Part shown: piece after piece, positions 45,836-56,752 of the stretch
Layout of the letters: each line of letters starts with the position of its first letter
Numbering within the stretch: the stretch's first letter is position 1
Origin: Phocoena phocoena
Lineage: Eukaryota > Chordata > Mammalia > Artiodactyla > Phocoenidae
Reading direction: 5' to 3'
Assembly (NCBI RefSeq): GCF_963924675.1
Contig: NC_089240.1
Span: forward strand, 120,595,680-120,659,679
Length of the DNA stretch: 64,000 nt
Notes under the pieces: model-generated
What the model was told of the DNA's origin: nothing
The model's input: the letters and a program-made list of their open reading frames with translations, nothing else
The model's database searches: none
Translations under genes and position numbers: made by a program

Positions 45836-45914
45836 ATCTTTGATACTAAATTTCAATCTATTCATATTTTTGAAAAAAATATAATAATCTAAGACAGAAT
45901 AATATACCCCATGA

Positions 45915-46050
45915 GGCAATACAGCAGAGTAGAAAGAATATAGGTTTTAGAGGAAGACAGATCTGGGTTTGAGCTCTACTTAGGTCTCTTTCTAGTTTCT
46001 TAAACACTTTGGGCCTCAGTTTCCTCCTCTGAAAAACTAACATGGAAATA
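45915..46050 (+). repeat. MIR SINE
   Basis: 'agcagagtagaaagaatata', 'cagatctgggtttgagctct', 'ttaaacactttgggcctcag' and 'tttcctcctctgaaaaacta' follow MIR order. Confidence 0.82.
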
Positions 46051-46069
46051 TAAGTTGTGGTCGATTACA

Positions 46070-46620
46070 CTTTTCAGATATGGCCACAACAACGTCTCCC
46101 ATTCTGCACGCTTTTCATTAATGTGACCTGAATACTCCTACCATCAATAGGGGGACCTTTGTCCCATCCCCTCCATTCTGATTGGACTTGTGACTGCTTT
46201 GAGCGTTAAAGGGTAACCAGGTGATGGTATATGACTTCCAAAGCTAGAACAGAAATGGCCCGGAAGTTTCTACCAGGTTCTCTTGGGACACTTGCCTGGA
46301 GGAAGGTAACTGCTAGGTGTGACGTTCAACTGCTTGGTGACTACTCTGGTGAACTGGTGGACAGTCCTAGCTGGGATTCCAGCCTATAGCCAGCATCTAC
46401 TGCCAGCCATGGGAGTGAGCCACTTTGAATGTTCAGGCCAGTTGAATCTTCAAATGACTGAAACCCCAACTGAAATCTGGCTGCAGGAGCATGAGAAACC
46501 CCAAGAACTGGGCAATTGAACCCTTCCTGAATTCCTGACCAGTTAAATCATGAGCACAGCAAAAACGTTTTCATTTTACTCTAAATTTAGGGTCATTTGT
46601 TATGTAACAATAACCAGATC
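46070..46620 (+). repeat. Ancient LTR-like repeat (MaLR-type?)
   Basis: 'ttctgattggacttgtgact', 'ggtatatgacttccaaagct', 'ccagccatgggagtgagcca' and a terminal 'gttatgtaacaataaccaga' recall a MaLR-type LTR that ends in 'gttatgcagcaatagataac'. It is much decayed and the subfamily is uncertain. The plus frame 46319-46519 is not considered coding. Confidence 0.45.
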
Positions 46621-46774
46621 ACATACTATATAAGCACTAAAAGGTAAAGTCCACAGTGCAGTGCTCACCAAAACATACAAACAGAGCTAGTTGTTATGAA
46701 ATTACATTAATAAAGAACTATTACGTTTTTACACTGAGGCAATATATCTAACTACTTCATGATTCTCAGATGGG

Positions 46775-46891
46775 GGACTTGCTGCATCCTCTTTATTTGA
46801 AAGTAGGCATCTTATTTTTTTATTTTTCAATGTTTTTTAATTGGAGTTAGTTGCTTTACAATGTTGTGTTAATTACTGCTACACAGCAAAG
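46775..46891 (-). mobile_element. 117-bp exact copy of 49213-49329 (L1 3' end plus flank)
   Basis: Every base of 46775-46891 matches 49213-49329 in the same orientation. At the 49-kb site this spans the junction between an antisense L1 (77 bp of its 3' end, 49253-49329) and 40 bp of downstream host DNA (49213-49252). Because the 49-kb L1 has matching target duplications, that site is the source and this is the copy. No poly(A) or target duplication was found here. Confidence 0.95.
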
Positions 46892-47248
46892 ACAGTGTTA
46901 GAGGGAGTCATCTCTGTGTTCTTTCTTCTAGGACACTGCCTACTTCTCTTCCAAAATGTGCACTAATGTCAGTATTTTCAAAAAATGCTGGATTTGAGAA
47001 CAGATCAGGCCATCCTTATATAAGTGGAACTTATTGTGTCCAGAATGCAAATTATATGAGTGCAAGGGACCCAATGGTCTTCACAGTTTAGTCAGTGTCC
47101 CATTTGCAAGATAAAGCCCAGAACACTGGTGCTGGAGCCATCATCTGTAATTCCAGGCAAATGAGAGAAACACCATGCATATTAATTACTCCCTCTACAA
47201 AACTGAAGTTGATGGGGAATTGGGGATGGTCATAACCACCATAGGAAT
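46892..47248. other. No gene recognised
   Basis: Unique-looking sequence between the 117-bp copy and a short L1. Confidence 0.35.
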
Positions 47249-47261
47249 TAAAATAACCTGA

Positions 47262-47439
47262 TCAGCTCGGTGCTTTGTGACCACCTAGAGGGGTGGGATA
47301 GGGAGGATAGGGGGGAGATGCAAGAGGGAGGGGATATGGGGATATATATATATATGTATAGCTGATTCACTTTGTTATACAGCAGAAACTAACACACCAT
47401 TGTAAAGCAATTATACTCCAATAAAGATATTTTAAAAAA
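47262..47439 (+). mobile_element. Severely 5'-truncated L1 (178 bp), sense
   Basis: Only the end of the L1 3'UTR is present, from 'tcagctcggtgctttgtgac' to 'ccaataaagatattttaaaa'. The exact 13-bp target duplication taaaataacctga is at 47249-47261 and 47440-47452. Same lineage as 12141-12705. Confidence 0.97.
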
Positions 47440-47452
47440 TAAAATAACCTGA

Positions 47453-49212
47453 ATTGCTATCCAAACATGAATCAAAGTATTCTATCACTTGCAGAAATCG
47501 TTTAATGGGTGTCCACTCCCTCAGAAATGTATTCTTTTTGCTCATTTCATTGATTGATTTTTGGCATGAATGTAGATATGGGAAACAGATACACTTTATC
47601 TCATTCTGTAGCCCTTATTTGTATTCTTTTATGAATTCATTATAGCAGACCTTCACTATATTTTCATGCAAGCAGAATAGAAAATGTGTTCCTTCCAGTG
47701 GCTTACTTCACCTCTGTACATTGCTTTTACCAAATTAAATCATTCGACAACAGAATCTTTGATTTTCTATATTAATGGTGAATGCTGTACTTCAGTGGCT
47801 CTCAAGAATCTTGGCATTCAAATTCAGGATAAATTCAGCTTTTGCTAGGAGAAAAGAGATTCACCTTTGAGTCAAATGAACTACACCATCACAACCTAAT
47901 AAGGATCTTCATCAAAAGCAATTGAAAAGAATTAGTAAACACATTCATCCTAGTTATCCCAGATTGCAAGTCAAGACTGTTGGAAACTTCCTGAAGAGAA
48001 GGTACTGTCCACTTACTAGGGGCAGGAGATGTTTGCTTTCCCTACGTCTTTTACTCTTCAGTTTTTTGGTGTGTCTTCACGCTCTTAACCAATATATACA
48101 TAGGAAACCCTAAACTTGATCTCTGTTCATTACAAAAAAATATTCATTCTGAGCATTTGGTCCTACCTTCTTCTTGCATACCATCCATCTCAGCAAGAGT
48201 GACCTCACTCATCTTCTCTGACAAATGACAACTCTTTTTTCTTTTATAATTCTAATGAAGGGTCCCCTGAACTGTAACATTTTCTTGCATATGACTTTCT
48301 GCTTCTCACCTCTGTCACCATCTTTTAGCATCCTTACATATAGGAAAAAATGGACACTGTTGATCTGTTCTAAAGCAAAGCTGCTGCTTTAGTTATCTGT
48401 TTATCACCATTTGAGGTTTGCAAAGGCAATACCTTCACCTGAAAACTAGACTCGGAGACTGCATTATCTTCACTCTGTTTAAATAAAATCTAATGATGTG
48501 ACCCAGAAACAGAGAGCAGGATTAGACAGTAGAACTAGAACACACTAGCGTAGACTAGAATCATATACCTGTGAGTGTGTGTGGGAAAATATCTTTTGTT
48601 TTTCTTTTAAATTCGATTGGAAAATAAGAGGCATAAGATCCATATTGCTCCTGTAACTGTGCCCTGGATAGACAGTTTAAGCCAATTTTTGTTTAGTATC
48701 ATCTATAAGGGAAAAACTTTTGTATGCAAGCACCAAAGGTGTCCCTTGGGGACCAGCATGTTTTGCAGCAATATAGGTTTAAGAAGAACTAAAATTGTAT
48801 GCTGTGACAACACTATCATTTTGTTGTAGAATAAACAAGTGAAAGAGGGACAAGATGCTAGAACCACGCCTACTTTATTGAGTAAAATTATTACTCCATT
48901 TAAAAGTTCAACTGTGATTGCAAATACCCTGAGAATAAAGAGTAAATTTGCATAAGCTGTTTAAAAAGGGATTCAGATTCCAGGTTGTGTTCTATCAGAA
49001 TTGCACTAACCAACCCGTGATGACTAATTAGGACTCCAGGGTGTTCATACTGTTGCCTCTGAAGAATTGTAGCAATATATTTAACCACTAAAAAGAAATA
49101 AAATGACAGGTAAGTAAATACCATCTAATTGATGATGCCACAGATTATTTATTGTGGCATGTAAAGCTGTCTTTACATGTGGCTTTGTCATGGACTATGT
49201 TAACATGTGTGT
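47453..49212. other. Unique-looking sequence, no gene recognised
   Basis: About 1.8 kb free of repeats that I can name. Frames reach 74 codons at most. It is a reasonable place to test for conservation. Confidence 0.4.
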
Positions 49213-49252
49213 GGACTTGCTGCATCCTCTTTATTTGAAAGTAGGCATCTTA

Positions 49253-50153
49253 TTTTTTTATTTTTCAATGTTTTTTAATTGGAGTTAGTTGCTTTACAAT
49301 GTTGTGTTAATTACTGCTACACAGCAAAGTGATTCAGTTATACGTGTATATACATTCTTTTATATATATATATTCTTTTTTATATAATCTATTATGATTT
49401 ATCACAGGATATTGAACATAGCTCCCTGTGCTATACAGTAGGACCTTGTTGTTTATCCATTCTATATATAAAAGCTTAACCCCAACGTCCCACTCCATTC
49501 TTCCCCCAACCCCCTCCCCCTTGGCAACAACCAATCTGTTCTCTATTTCCATGATTGTATTTTTCTTTCATAGATAGGTTCATTTATGTCATATTTTATA
49601 TTCCACATATAAGTGATATCATATGATATTTGTCTTTCTCTGTCTGACTTCACTTAGTATGATAATTGCTAGTTGCATCCATGTTGCTGCAAATGGCGTT
49701 ATTTCATTCTTTGTTATGGCTGAATAGTATTCCACTGTATGTACATACCACACCTTCTTTATCCATTCATCTGTTGATGGACATTTAGGTTGTTTCCATG
49801 TCTTGGCTATTGTAATTAGTGCTGCTGTGAACGTAGGGGTGCATGTATCTTTTTGACTTACAGTTTTGTCTGGATACATGCCCAGGAGTGGGATTGCTGG
49901 ATCAAATGGCAACTCTATTTTTAAAGAAACTCCATAGTGTTCTCCATAGTGGCTGTATCAATTTACATTCCCACCAACAGTGCAAGAGGGTTCCCTTTTC
50001 TCCACACCATCTCCAGCATTTGTTATTTGTAGACTTTTTGATGATGGCCATTCTGACTGGTGTGAGGTGATACCTCATTGTAGTTTTGATTTCCATGTCT
50101 CAAATAATTAGTGATGTTGAGCATCTTTTCACGTGCCTATTGGCTATCTGTAG
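49253..50153 (-). mobile_element. 5'-truncated L1, antisense
   Basis: The 3'UTR is at the left and the ORF2 C-terminus is in frame 49619-49912 minus ([13 protein letters not shown]..., ...VEYYSAI...). The target duplication gaaagtaggcatctta / gaaagtaagcatctta (one mismatch) lies at 49237-49252 and 50154-50169. At 49503-49520 the complement is GGGGGAGGGGGTTGGGGG. Its 3' end with flank was copied to 46775-46891. Confidence 0.95.
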
Positions 50154-50169
50154 GAAAGTAAGCATCTTA

Positions 50170-50569
50170 GCTGTGGGGACACCTCATGCTTTTGGGAGGA
50201 CTCACAAGACATCTCAAATATCGCATGGGTTAAGTGCCATCAGTACCTGCTAAATGTGTCAACTACTCATTCAACATTCACCTTGGGTCGCATGTGTTAT
50301 ATTTATTAACTAACCAAAAATGCCATGTAACACTCCACTTTAATTTTTCTTTCCACAACTTTTGGAGCTAAATGCAAGGTGCCTAGAATAGGGAGATGAC
50401 ATTAGCTATTCACAGAGTAGATGTGCCACTGTGTGCATAGACACAGATAATGAGACACTATTCTCTTGTCTTGCCCTGCCTCCTCCAGCCCTTCACAGTT
50501 GGAGGCACTGACACACTCCACCAATGCAGTCACATGCAGTCCCTGAGTCAACCCCACAGACAGCAGGCA
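50170..50569. other. No repeat recognised; upstream of the ORF at 50657
   Basis: Unique-looking sequence. Frame 50402-50584 minus (60 codons) begins with a hydrophobic stretch but overlaps the TATA-like site of the opposite unit and has no other support. Confidence 0.35.
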
Positions 50570-50577
50570 TATAAAAA
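50570..50577 (+). promoter_or_regulatory. TATA-like box
   Basis: The sequence tataaaaa at 50570-50577 matches the TATA consensus. It lies 80 bp upstream of the first in-frame ATG of the ORF at 50657 and would place a start site near 50600. Function is unproven. Confidence 0.4.
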
Positions 50578-50656
50578 GAGCCACAGCAAACCATCAAGTC
50601 AGGCCTAGAGCTAAACTTTGGCTCTTGATTTAATAGGCAGGGGACTGTGTACCTGC

Positions 50657-51001
50657 ATGACCACCATGTCAGTGCACTCTCTAGGATGGCTGGTGTTTTC
50701 CTCCATGGTGTCCTTGCTAGGTCCTATAATTCCCACCGGTATTGTAGATGACTCCGAACCCAAGAACCTGAAACTTACCCACATTCTTGTTATCCTCCTC
50801 CTAGAGGGCTGGATCCTACCTTTGATACCTTTGTTCCTCATCCTTTCCTCCATTCATTCGACACTGGCTAGGATCTTTCTGGGAAAGACTGAAACCACAA
50901 TAATCACTGAAACAGGCTCAAAATTATCTCATCCCTTTGGATTTTATACATTGGGCAGTTTGGCCATGATTCTCAGTGTCCAGTTCTATACCTGGGCTTA
51001 A
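50657..51001 (+). CDS. Intronless ORF of unknown function, hydrophobic (possible membrane protein)
   Basis: An open frame of 114 codons plus stop runs from ATG 50657, with a second ATG at 50666 in a better context (accaccATGt). The product has three hydrophobic stretches: near residues 8-26 (LGWLVFSSMVSLLGPIIP), 42-66 (LTHILVILLLEGWILPLIP) and 92-110 (GFYTLGSLAMILSVQFYTW), with short charged links (DDSEPKNLK, GKTETT). This would suit a small multi-pass membrane protein or one with a signal anchor. A TATA-like box lies 80 bp upstream and AATAAA at 51059-51064, 58 bp past the stop, so promoter, frame and poly(A) signal sit within 500 bp. I recognise no family. No repeat is seen here. It may be a real orphan gene, a terminal exon, a decayed gene or chance. 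Confidence 0.3.
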   Translation: MTTMSVHSLGWLVFSSMVSLLGPIIPTGIVDDSEPKNLKLTHILVILLLEGWILPLIPLFLILSSIHSTLARIFLGKTETTIITETGSKLSHPFGFYTLGSLAMILSVQFYTWA

Positions 51002-51058
51002 CCCCTCTAATCTCCCTCCTCACTACCTTTCCCTGTCCCAACCAGCAAGCACCACCAC

Positions 51059-51064
51059 TAATAA
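51059..51064 (+). terminator. Possible poly(A) signal AATAAA
   Basis: AATAAA follows the stop codon of the ORF at 50657-51001 by 58 bp. In AT-rich DNA such hexamers are common, so this counts only together with the TATA-like site and the frame. Confidence 0.3.
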
Positions 51065-53259
51065 ACCTCATACCCTAATTTGACAGAGCTAACCAAGAGA
51101 TAATAAATATAGATATAACATTGCAATAGCATTACCCTGGTCCCATTCTCTGCCCTCCCTCATCCTTTTCAATAATACTAATAATGAATCTCAGGTAAAG
51201 TAAAAATAGTATGACATGATTCTTTACGAGTTGGTCATACTGTCAGCATTTTCATAGCTAAACAATTGCATTTGGTCTACACTGCATTAAGTCCGGTCAT
51301 AATAAAACTTACTGAGAATGGAAGATGAAGCTCTTGATCTCTATGTCCAAGACACTGAACATGACTGCCTCCCTTTCCTCCTGATCACTGCTGCTAATGC
51401 ATTTTTATTCTGAGATACAGTGCTTTGAAATAAACACTATGTTTAAAATGTCTGCCTTGTAATTAGGTAGTCACATACATGTAGTTGAGAACCAGATCAT
51501 AATACTCTACTCGGAAACATATAATTTAAATGAGTAAGAGGTTATGTATTCTAAGCAACCTTTTGTTTCCTGAACAACTATTTTTAGTATGCAAATATAC
51601 AGATGTGCACACTTGTTGCTCTCTAATGAATAAGTTCTGTCAGATCTAACAAAAGCAGTAACTCTGGTTATAATTTTAAAAAGAAATTTTCAATACATCT
51701 TTTGTATGTTTTAGTTATATGAAGCTTCTTTTTTTTTGGATACAGAATCTACATATATCGTCAACATGAATATTGTGATATTAAAAGATACAAGACTCTT
51801 AAGCTGATATGGCAGCAAATGTCTAAGTAACACTTGATGTTTTTAAGTGGAATATCCACTGATTAGGCCAGATATTCAGCTCAGCTAAACTAAAACAAAA
51901 ATCTTGTGGCTGATTATAAAAATTACTGTCAAATATTCATGTTTTATCCAAATTGGCAGTGGTATGAGAATCCAACGTTCCTTGCTAGGTTATATTTCTT
52001 AGGAAGGTTATATCAATATCAATTATGTGCTTAAGATGTCAAGTGGCGTGTACAGGGTAACTTAATACGTTCATTAATGTATTGCAAATTCCATGATTTT
52101 GATGTATGCATGCCTATGAAATAAAATTATAAATAAGAAACATTTCAACAGAACAAAGGATATTATGGCTCTATGAGAATTTTCTATGCATAACCTTGAA
52201 GTTTAATGAAATACATGATAAACTTCAGTTATTTTGTTTATTTTCTAATGCTGCTGGATACATATTTGTAATACATATATTTAGCTGTATATGTGTAGAT
52301 ACTACATATAAAACATTAACTATTCATACATATATATGAATATATATGAATAAATATTCTATCTGTACATACATACATACTACATACATAATTTGGGAGG
52401 CACACGTTAACTGATTATTTGAAGGTATATCACATATTTGTGGGCACATTATATATTTTAGCTTGTATTTCTCATAAAATTATATGCACCCAAGGATATC
52501 ATTTTCTTTTTACAAATAGGATAGCCAAGACTCCAAAGCCCAGAACCTTTATACTATATTGTGCATCAGCAAGCATTCTATTAGTTATTTTCAATTTTAC
52601 TCTCCAACTCTTGGACCCGTCAAAAGATTGTATTTCATTGTAGAAACTCTGTGGTTGATTCAATGGACATTATCAGAATATTAGATTTTTACTTAAGGGT
52701 ACTCTTTCCTGTAGGATTTATTAGGTGGTAGGTGGTATGACAAGTGGAGAGAGGATGATGAGTAGAGGAGAAATGATAGAGGACAATGTGTACTGATTGC
52801 AAAAAAAAAATACAAAGGAATGGATAAATATATAAGAGTCAATGTGAGAGGAAAACATCAGAACTGAAAGAAATTCTTCATAGTGGAAGGGCAATGAAGA
52901 TGAATATCCCTTGCACCTCACACTTTTGGGTTAAGGTGGCATTTAACTAGCAGCCACCACTAAGCCTTTCCCTACAATAGCACAAACAACTTAGTATCTA
53001 AAAACCACGAAAACGCCATTAAAAAAGAGCCTACAATCTCGTCATATTTAAGAGAATTTTATACTAACTTCAAGACCCACAGCACTAAGACTCACAATAA
53101 ACAACTGATACCTTCCACCCCACGAATAAAGGAAATCTGAAAGCCAGCAAGAAAGACGCTTTGCCCTTCTCCCTCTGGCTGTCCCGTAACTAAGACATCC
53201 AGGACAGGATTTGTACCAACCAGAAACTTGTACAACCATCTCTCTATGTACATATTATT
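51065..53259. other. Unique-looking AT-rich sequence, no gene recognised
   Basis: About 2.2 kb without a repeat that I can name apart from a short (TACA)n stretch at 52366-52390. Frames reach 74 codons at most and have no known motif. Confidence 0.4.
52366..52390 (+). repeat. Short (TACA)n repeat
   Basis: Tandem taca units, interrupted once (atactacat), between AT-rich dinucleotide-like stretches. Confidence 0.9.
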
Positions 53260-53621
53260 GTTTTTATTTTTAACAACAATCTTATTGAGATTTACTTACA
53301 TATAATATACTTACATATATAATTTATTTACATATAATGAATGTATGAATAATTTATTTAGATACAAATGTAAAATGAACGCTTTTTAAGTTGTTGTCAC
53401 AGATCAGTTTTGACAGGTGCATACACTTCCGTAACCATCCCCACAATCAAGATACAGAATATTTGTATCACTCAGAAAACTCCCCCAAGCCTGCATGTAG
53501 TCAGTGCCACTGACCATAAGCAATTATTGATCTGATATTTATCAACCGAGGTTAGTTTACCTGTTTTTAAACTCCATGAAAATGAAATTATGCAGTAAGT
53601 GCTCTTTGTGTCTGGCTTCTT
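53260..53621 (-). mobile_element. Old L1 (L1M group) 3' part, antisense, left half
   Basis: 'ttaacaacaatcttattgag', 'ccgtaaccatccccacaatc', 'ctccatgaaaatgaaattat' and 'tttgtgtctggcttctt' follow antisense old-L1 order. The continuation lies at 60228-60480 ('cagcatgtttctgagattca', 'ttctgttgggtaaatacctg'). The two halves were separated by the SINE and L1 inserted between 53622 and 60212. Confidence 0.8.
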
Positions 53622-53757
53622 TTTTTATACACTTATTTTTTAATATTTATATTTTTTTGAATTTTTGAATTTTATTCTTTTTATACAGCAAGTTCTAATT
53701 AGTCATCCATTTTATACACATCAGTGTATACATGTCAATCCCAGTCTCCCAATTCAT

Positions 53758-53802
53758 CCCACCACCACCACCACCCCCACCCCCACCCCCACCCCACCCC
53801 CC
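53758..53802 (-). repeat. G-rich run in L1 3'UTR (C-rich on plus strand)
   Basis: The plus strand is ccaccaccacc followed by cccccac units; the minus (L1 sense) strand therefore has five or more runs of G4-G6 separated by T. It has strong G-quadruplex potential and a known L1 parallel, the G-rich polypurine tract of L1 3'UTRs. Confidence 0.9.
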
Positions 53803-54225
53803 TGCTGCTTTCCCCCCTTTGTGTCCATAGGTTTGTTCTCTACATCTGTCTCAATTTCTGCCCTGCAAACCAGTTAATCTGTACATTTTTCTAGATTTCA
53901 CATATATGCATGAATATACGATATTTGTTTCTTTCTGACTTACTTCACTCTGTATGACAGTCTCTAGATTCATCCACGTCTCTACAAATGACCCAATTTC
54001 ATTCCTTTTTATGGCTGAGTAATATTCCACTGTATATATGTACCACATCTTCTTTATCCATTCATCTGTTGATGGGCATTTAGGTTGCTTCCATGACCAG
54101 GCTATCGTAAATAGTGCTGCAGTGAACATTGGGGTGCATGACTCTTTTTGAATTATGGTTTTCTCTGGGTATATGCCCAGTAGTGGGATTGCTGGGTCAT
54201 GTGGTAATTCTATTTTTAGTTTTTT

Positions 54226-54434
54226 TTTTTTTTTTTTTTTTGTGGTAGGCAGGCCTCTCACTGCTGTGGCCTCTCCCGTTGCGGAGCACAGGCTCCGGAC
54301 GCGCAGGCTCAGTGGCCGTGGCTCACGGGCCCAGCCGCTCCGCGGCATGTGGGATCCTCCCGGACCGGGGCACGAACCCGTGTCCCCTGCATCGACAGGC
54401 GGACTCTCAACCACTGCGCCACCAGGGAAGCCCA
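54226..54434 (-). mobile_element. CHR-type SINE, short form, in L1 ORF2
   Basis: The T-run (A-tail) starts at about 54221 and the head ends at 54434. The target duplication ctatttttagttttt lies at 54210-54224 and 54435-54449. It reads through in frame with ORF2 on both sides, which makes a misleading 316-codon frame. Confidence 0.95.
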
Positions 54435-56544
54435 CTATTTTTAGTTTTTTAAGGAAACTCCATAGTGTTCTCCATAGTGGCTGTATCAATTTAAATACCC
54501 ACCAACAGTACAAGAGGGCTCCCTTTTCTCCACACCCTCTCCAGCATTTGTTGTTTGTAGATTTTCTGATGATGCCCATTCTGACTGGTGTAAGGTGATA
54601 CCTCATGGTAGTTTTGATTTGCATTTCTCTAATAATTAGTGATGTTGAGCATCTTTTCATGTGTTTGTTGGCCATCTGTATGTCTTCTTTGGAGAAATGT
54701 CTATTTAGGTCTTCTGCCCACTTTTTAATTGGGTTGTTTGCTTTTTCAATATTGAGCTGCATGGGCTGTTTATATATTTTGGAGATTAATCCTTTGTCCA
54801 TTGATCTGTTTGCAAATATTTTCTCCTATTCTGAGGGTTGTCTTTTTGTCTTGTTTGTAGTTTCCTTTGCTTTGCAAAAGCTTTGAAGTTTCATTAGGAC
54901 CCATTTGTTTATTTTTGTTTTTACTTCCATTAGTCTAGGAGGTGGATCAAAAAGATCTTGCTGTGATTTATGTCAAAGAGTGTTCTTCCTGTGTTTTCCT
55001 CTAAGAGTTTTAAAGTGTCTGATCTTACATTTAGTTCTCTAATCCATCTTGAGTTTATATTTGTGTATGGTGTTAGGGAGTGTTCTAATTTCATTCTTTT
55101 ACATGTAGCTATCCAGTTTTCCCAGCACCACTTATGGGAGAGACTGTCTTTTCTCCATTGTATATCCTTGCCTCCTTTGTCATAGATTAGTTAACCATAG
55201 GTGCATGGGTTTATCTCTGGGCATTCTATCCTGTTCCATTGATCTATATTTCTGTTTTTGTGCCAGTACCATATTGTCTTGATTACAGCAGGTTTGTAGT
55301 ATAGTCTGAAAACGGGAGTCTGATTCCTCCAGCTCCATTTTTTCCCCTCAAGATTTCTTTGGATTTGGGGGTCTTTTGTGTCTCCATACAAATTTTAAGC
55401 CTTTTTGTTCTAGTTCTGTAAAAAATGCCATTGGTAATTTGATAGGGATTGCATTGAATCTGTAGATTGCTTAGGGTAGTATAGTCATTTTCACAATATT
55501 GATTCTTCCAATCCAAGAGCATGGTATATCTCTCCATCTGTTGGTATCATCTTTAATTTCTTTCAACAGTGTCTTATAGTTTTCTGCATACAGGGCTTTT
55601 GTCTCCCTAGGTAGGTTTATTCCTAGGTATTTTATTCTTTTTGTTGCAGTGGTAAATGGGAGTGTTTCCTTAATTTCTCTTTCAGATTTTTCATCCTTAG
55701 TGTATAGGAATGCAAGAGATTTCTGTGCATTAATTTTGTATCCTGCAACTTTACCCAATTCATTGATTAGCTCTAGAAGTTTTCTGGTGGCATCTTTAGG
55801 ATTCTCTATGTATAGTATCATGTCATCTGCAAACACTGACAGTTTTACTTCTTCTTTTCCAATTTGTATTCCTTTCTTTTCTTTTTCTTCTCTGATTGCC
55901 ATGGCTAGGACTTCCAAAACTATGTTAAATACTGGTGGTGAGAGTGGACATCCTTGTCTTGTTCCTGATCTTAGAGGAAATGCTTTCAGTTTTTCACCAT
56001 TGAGAATGATGTTTTCTGTGGGTTTGTCATATATGGCCTTTATTATGTTGAGGTAGGTTCCCTCTATGCCCACTTTCTGGAGAGTTTTTATCATAAATGG
56101 GTGTTGAATTTTGTCAGAAGCTTTTTCTGCATCTATTGAGATGATCTTATGGTTTTTCTTCTTCAGTTTGTTAATATGGTGTATCACATTGATTGATTTG
56201 CATATATTGAAGAATCTTTGCATCCCTGGGATAAATCCCACATGATCATGGTGTATGATCCTTTTAATGTGTTGTTGGATTCTGTTGGCTAGTATTTTGT
56301 TGAGGACTTTTGCATCTATATTCATCAGTGATATTGGTCTGTAATTTTCTTTTTTTATAGTATCTTTGTCTGGTTTTGGTATCAGCGTGATGGTGGCCTC
56401 ATAGAATGAGTTTGGGAGTGTTCCTTGCTCTTCAATTTTCTGGAAGAGTTTGAGAAGGAAGGGTGTTAGCTCCTCTCTAAATGTTTGATAGAATTCACCT
56501 GTGAAGCCATCCGCTCCTGGACTTTTGTTTGTTGGAAGATTTTT

Positions 56545-56752
56545 TTTTTTTTTTTTTTTTGCGGTACGCAGGCCTCTCACTGTTGTGGCCTCTCCCATTG
56601 TGGAGCACAGGCTCCGGACGCGCAGGCTCAGTGGCCATGGCTCACGGGCCCAGCCGCTCCGCGGTATGTGGGATCTTCCCAGACCAGGGCACGAACCCGT
56701 GTCCCCTACATTAGCAGGCGGACTCTCAACCACTGCGCCACCAGGGAAACCC
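56545..56752 (-). mobile_element. CHR-type SINE, short form, in L1 ORF2
   Basis: The T-run (A-tail) is at 56541-56560 and the head ends at 56752. An exact 15-bp target duplication, tgttggaagattttt, is at 56530-56544 and 56753-56767. It carries several private changes (ccctacattagcagg, ccagggaaaccc). Confidence 0.95.

Noticed and set aside
50402..50584. Minus frame beginning with a signal-peptide-like stretch
   Set aside because: Only 60 codons, overlaps the TATA-like site of the opposite unit, no poly(A) or splice support.
53851..54801. 316-codon minus frame that looks like a long protein
   Set aside because: It is L1 ORF2 C-terminus with a SINE translated in the middle (54226-54434), not a gene of its own.
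55471..56733. 420-codon minus frame with reverse-transcriptase motifs
   Set aside because: L1 ORF2; its first ~65 residues come from an inserted SINE. Counted as part of a disrupted L1, not as a host gene or a bacterial-type defence reverse transcriptase.
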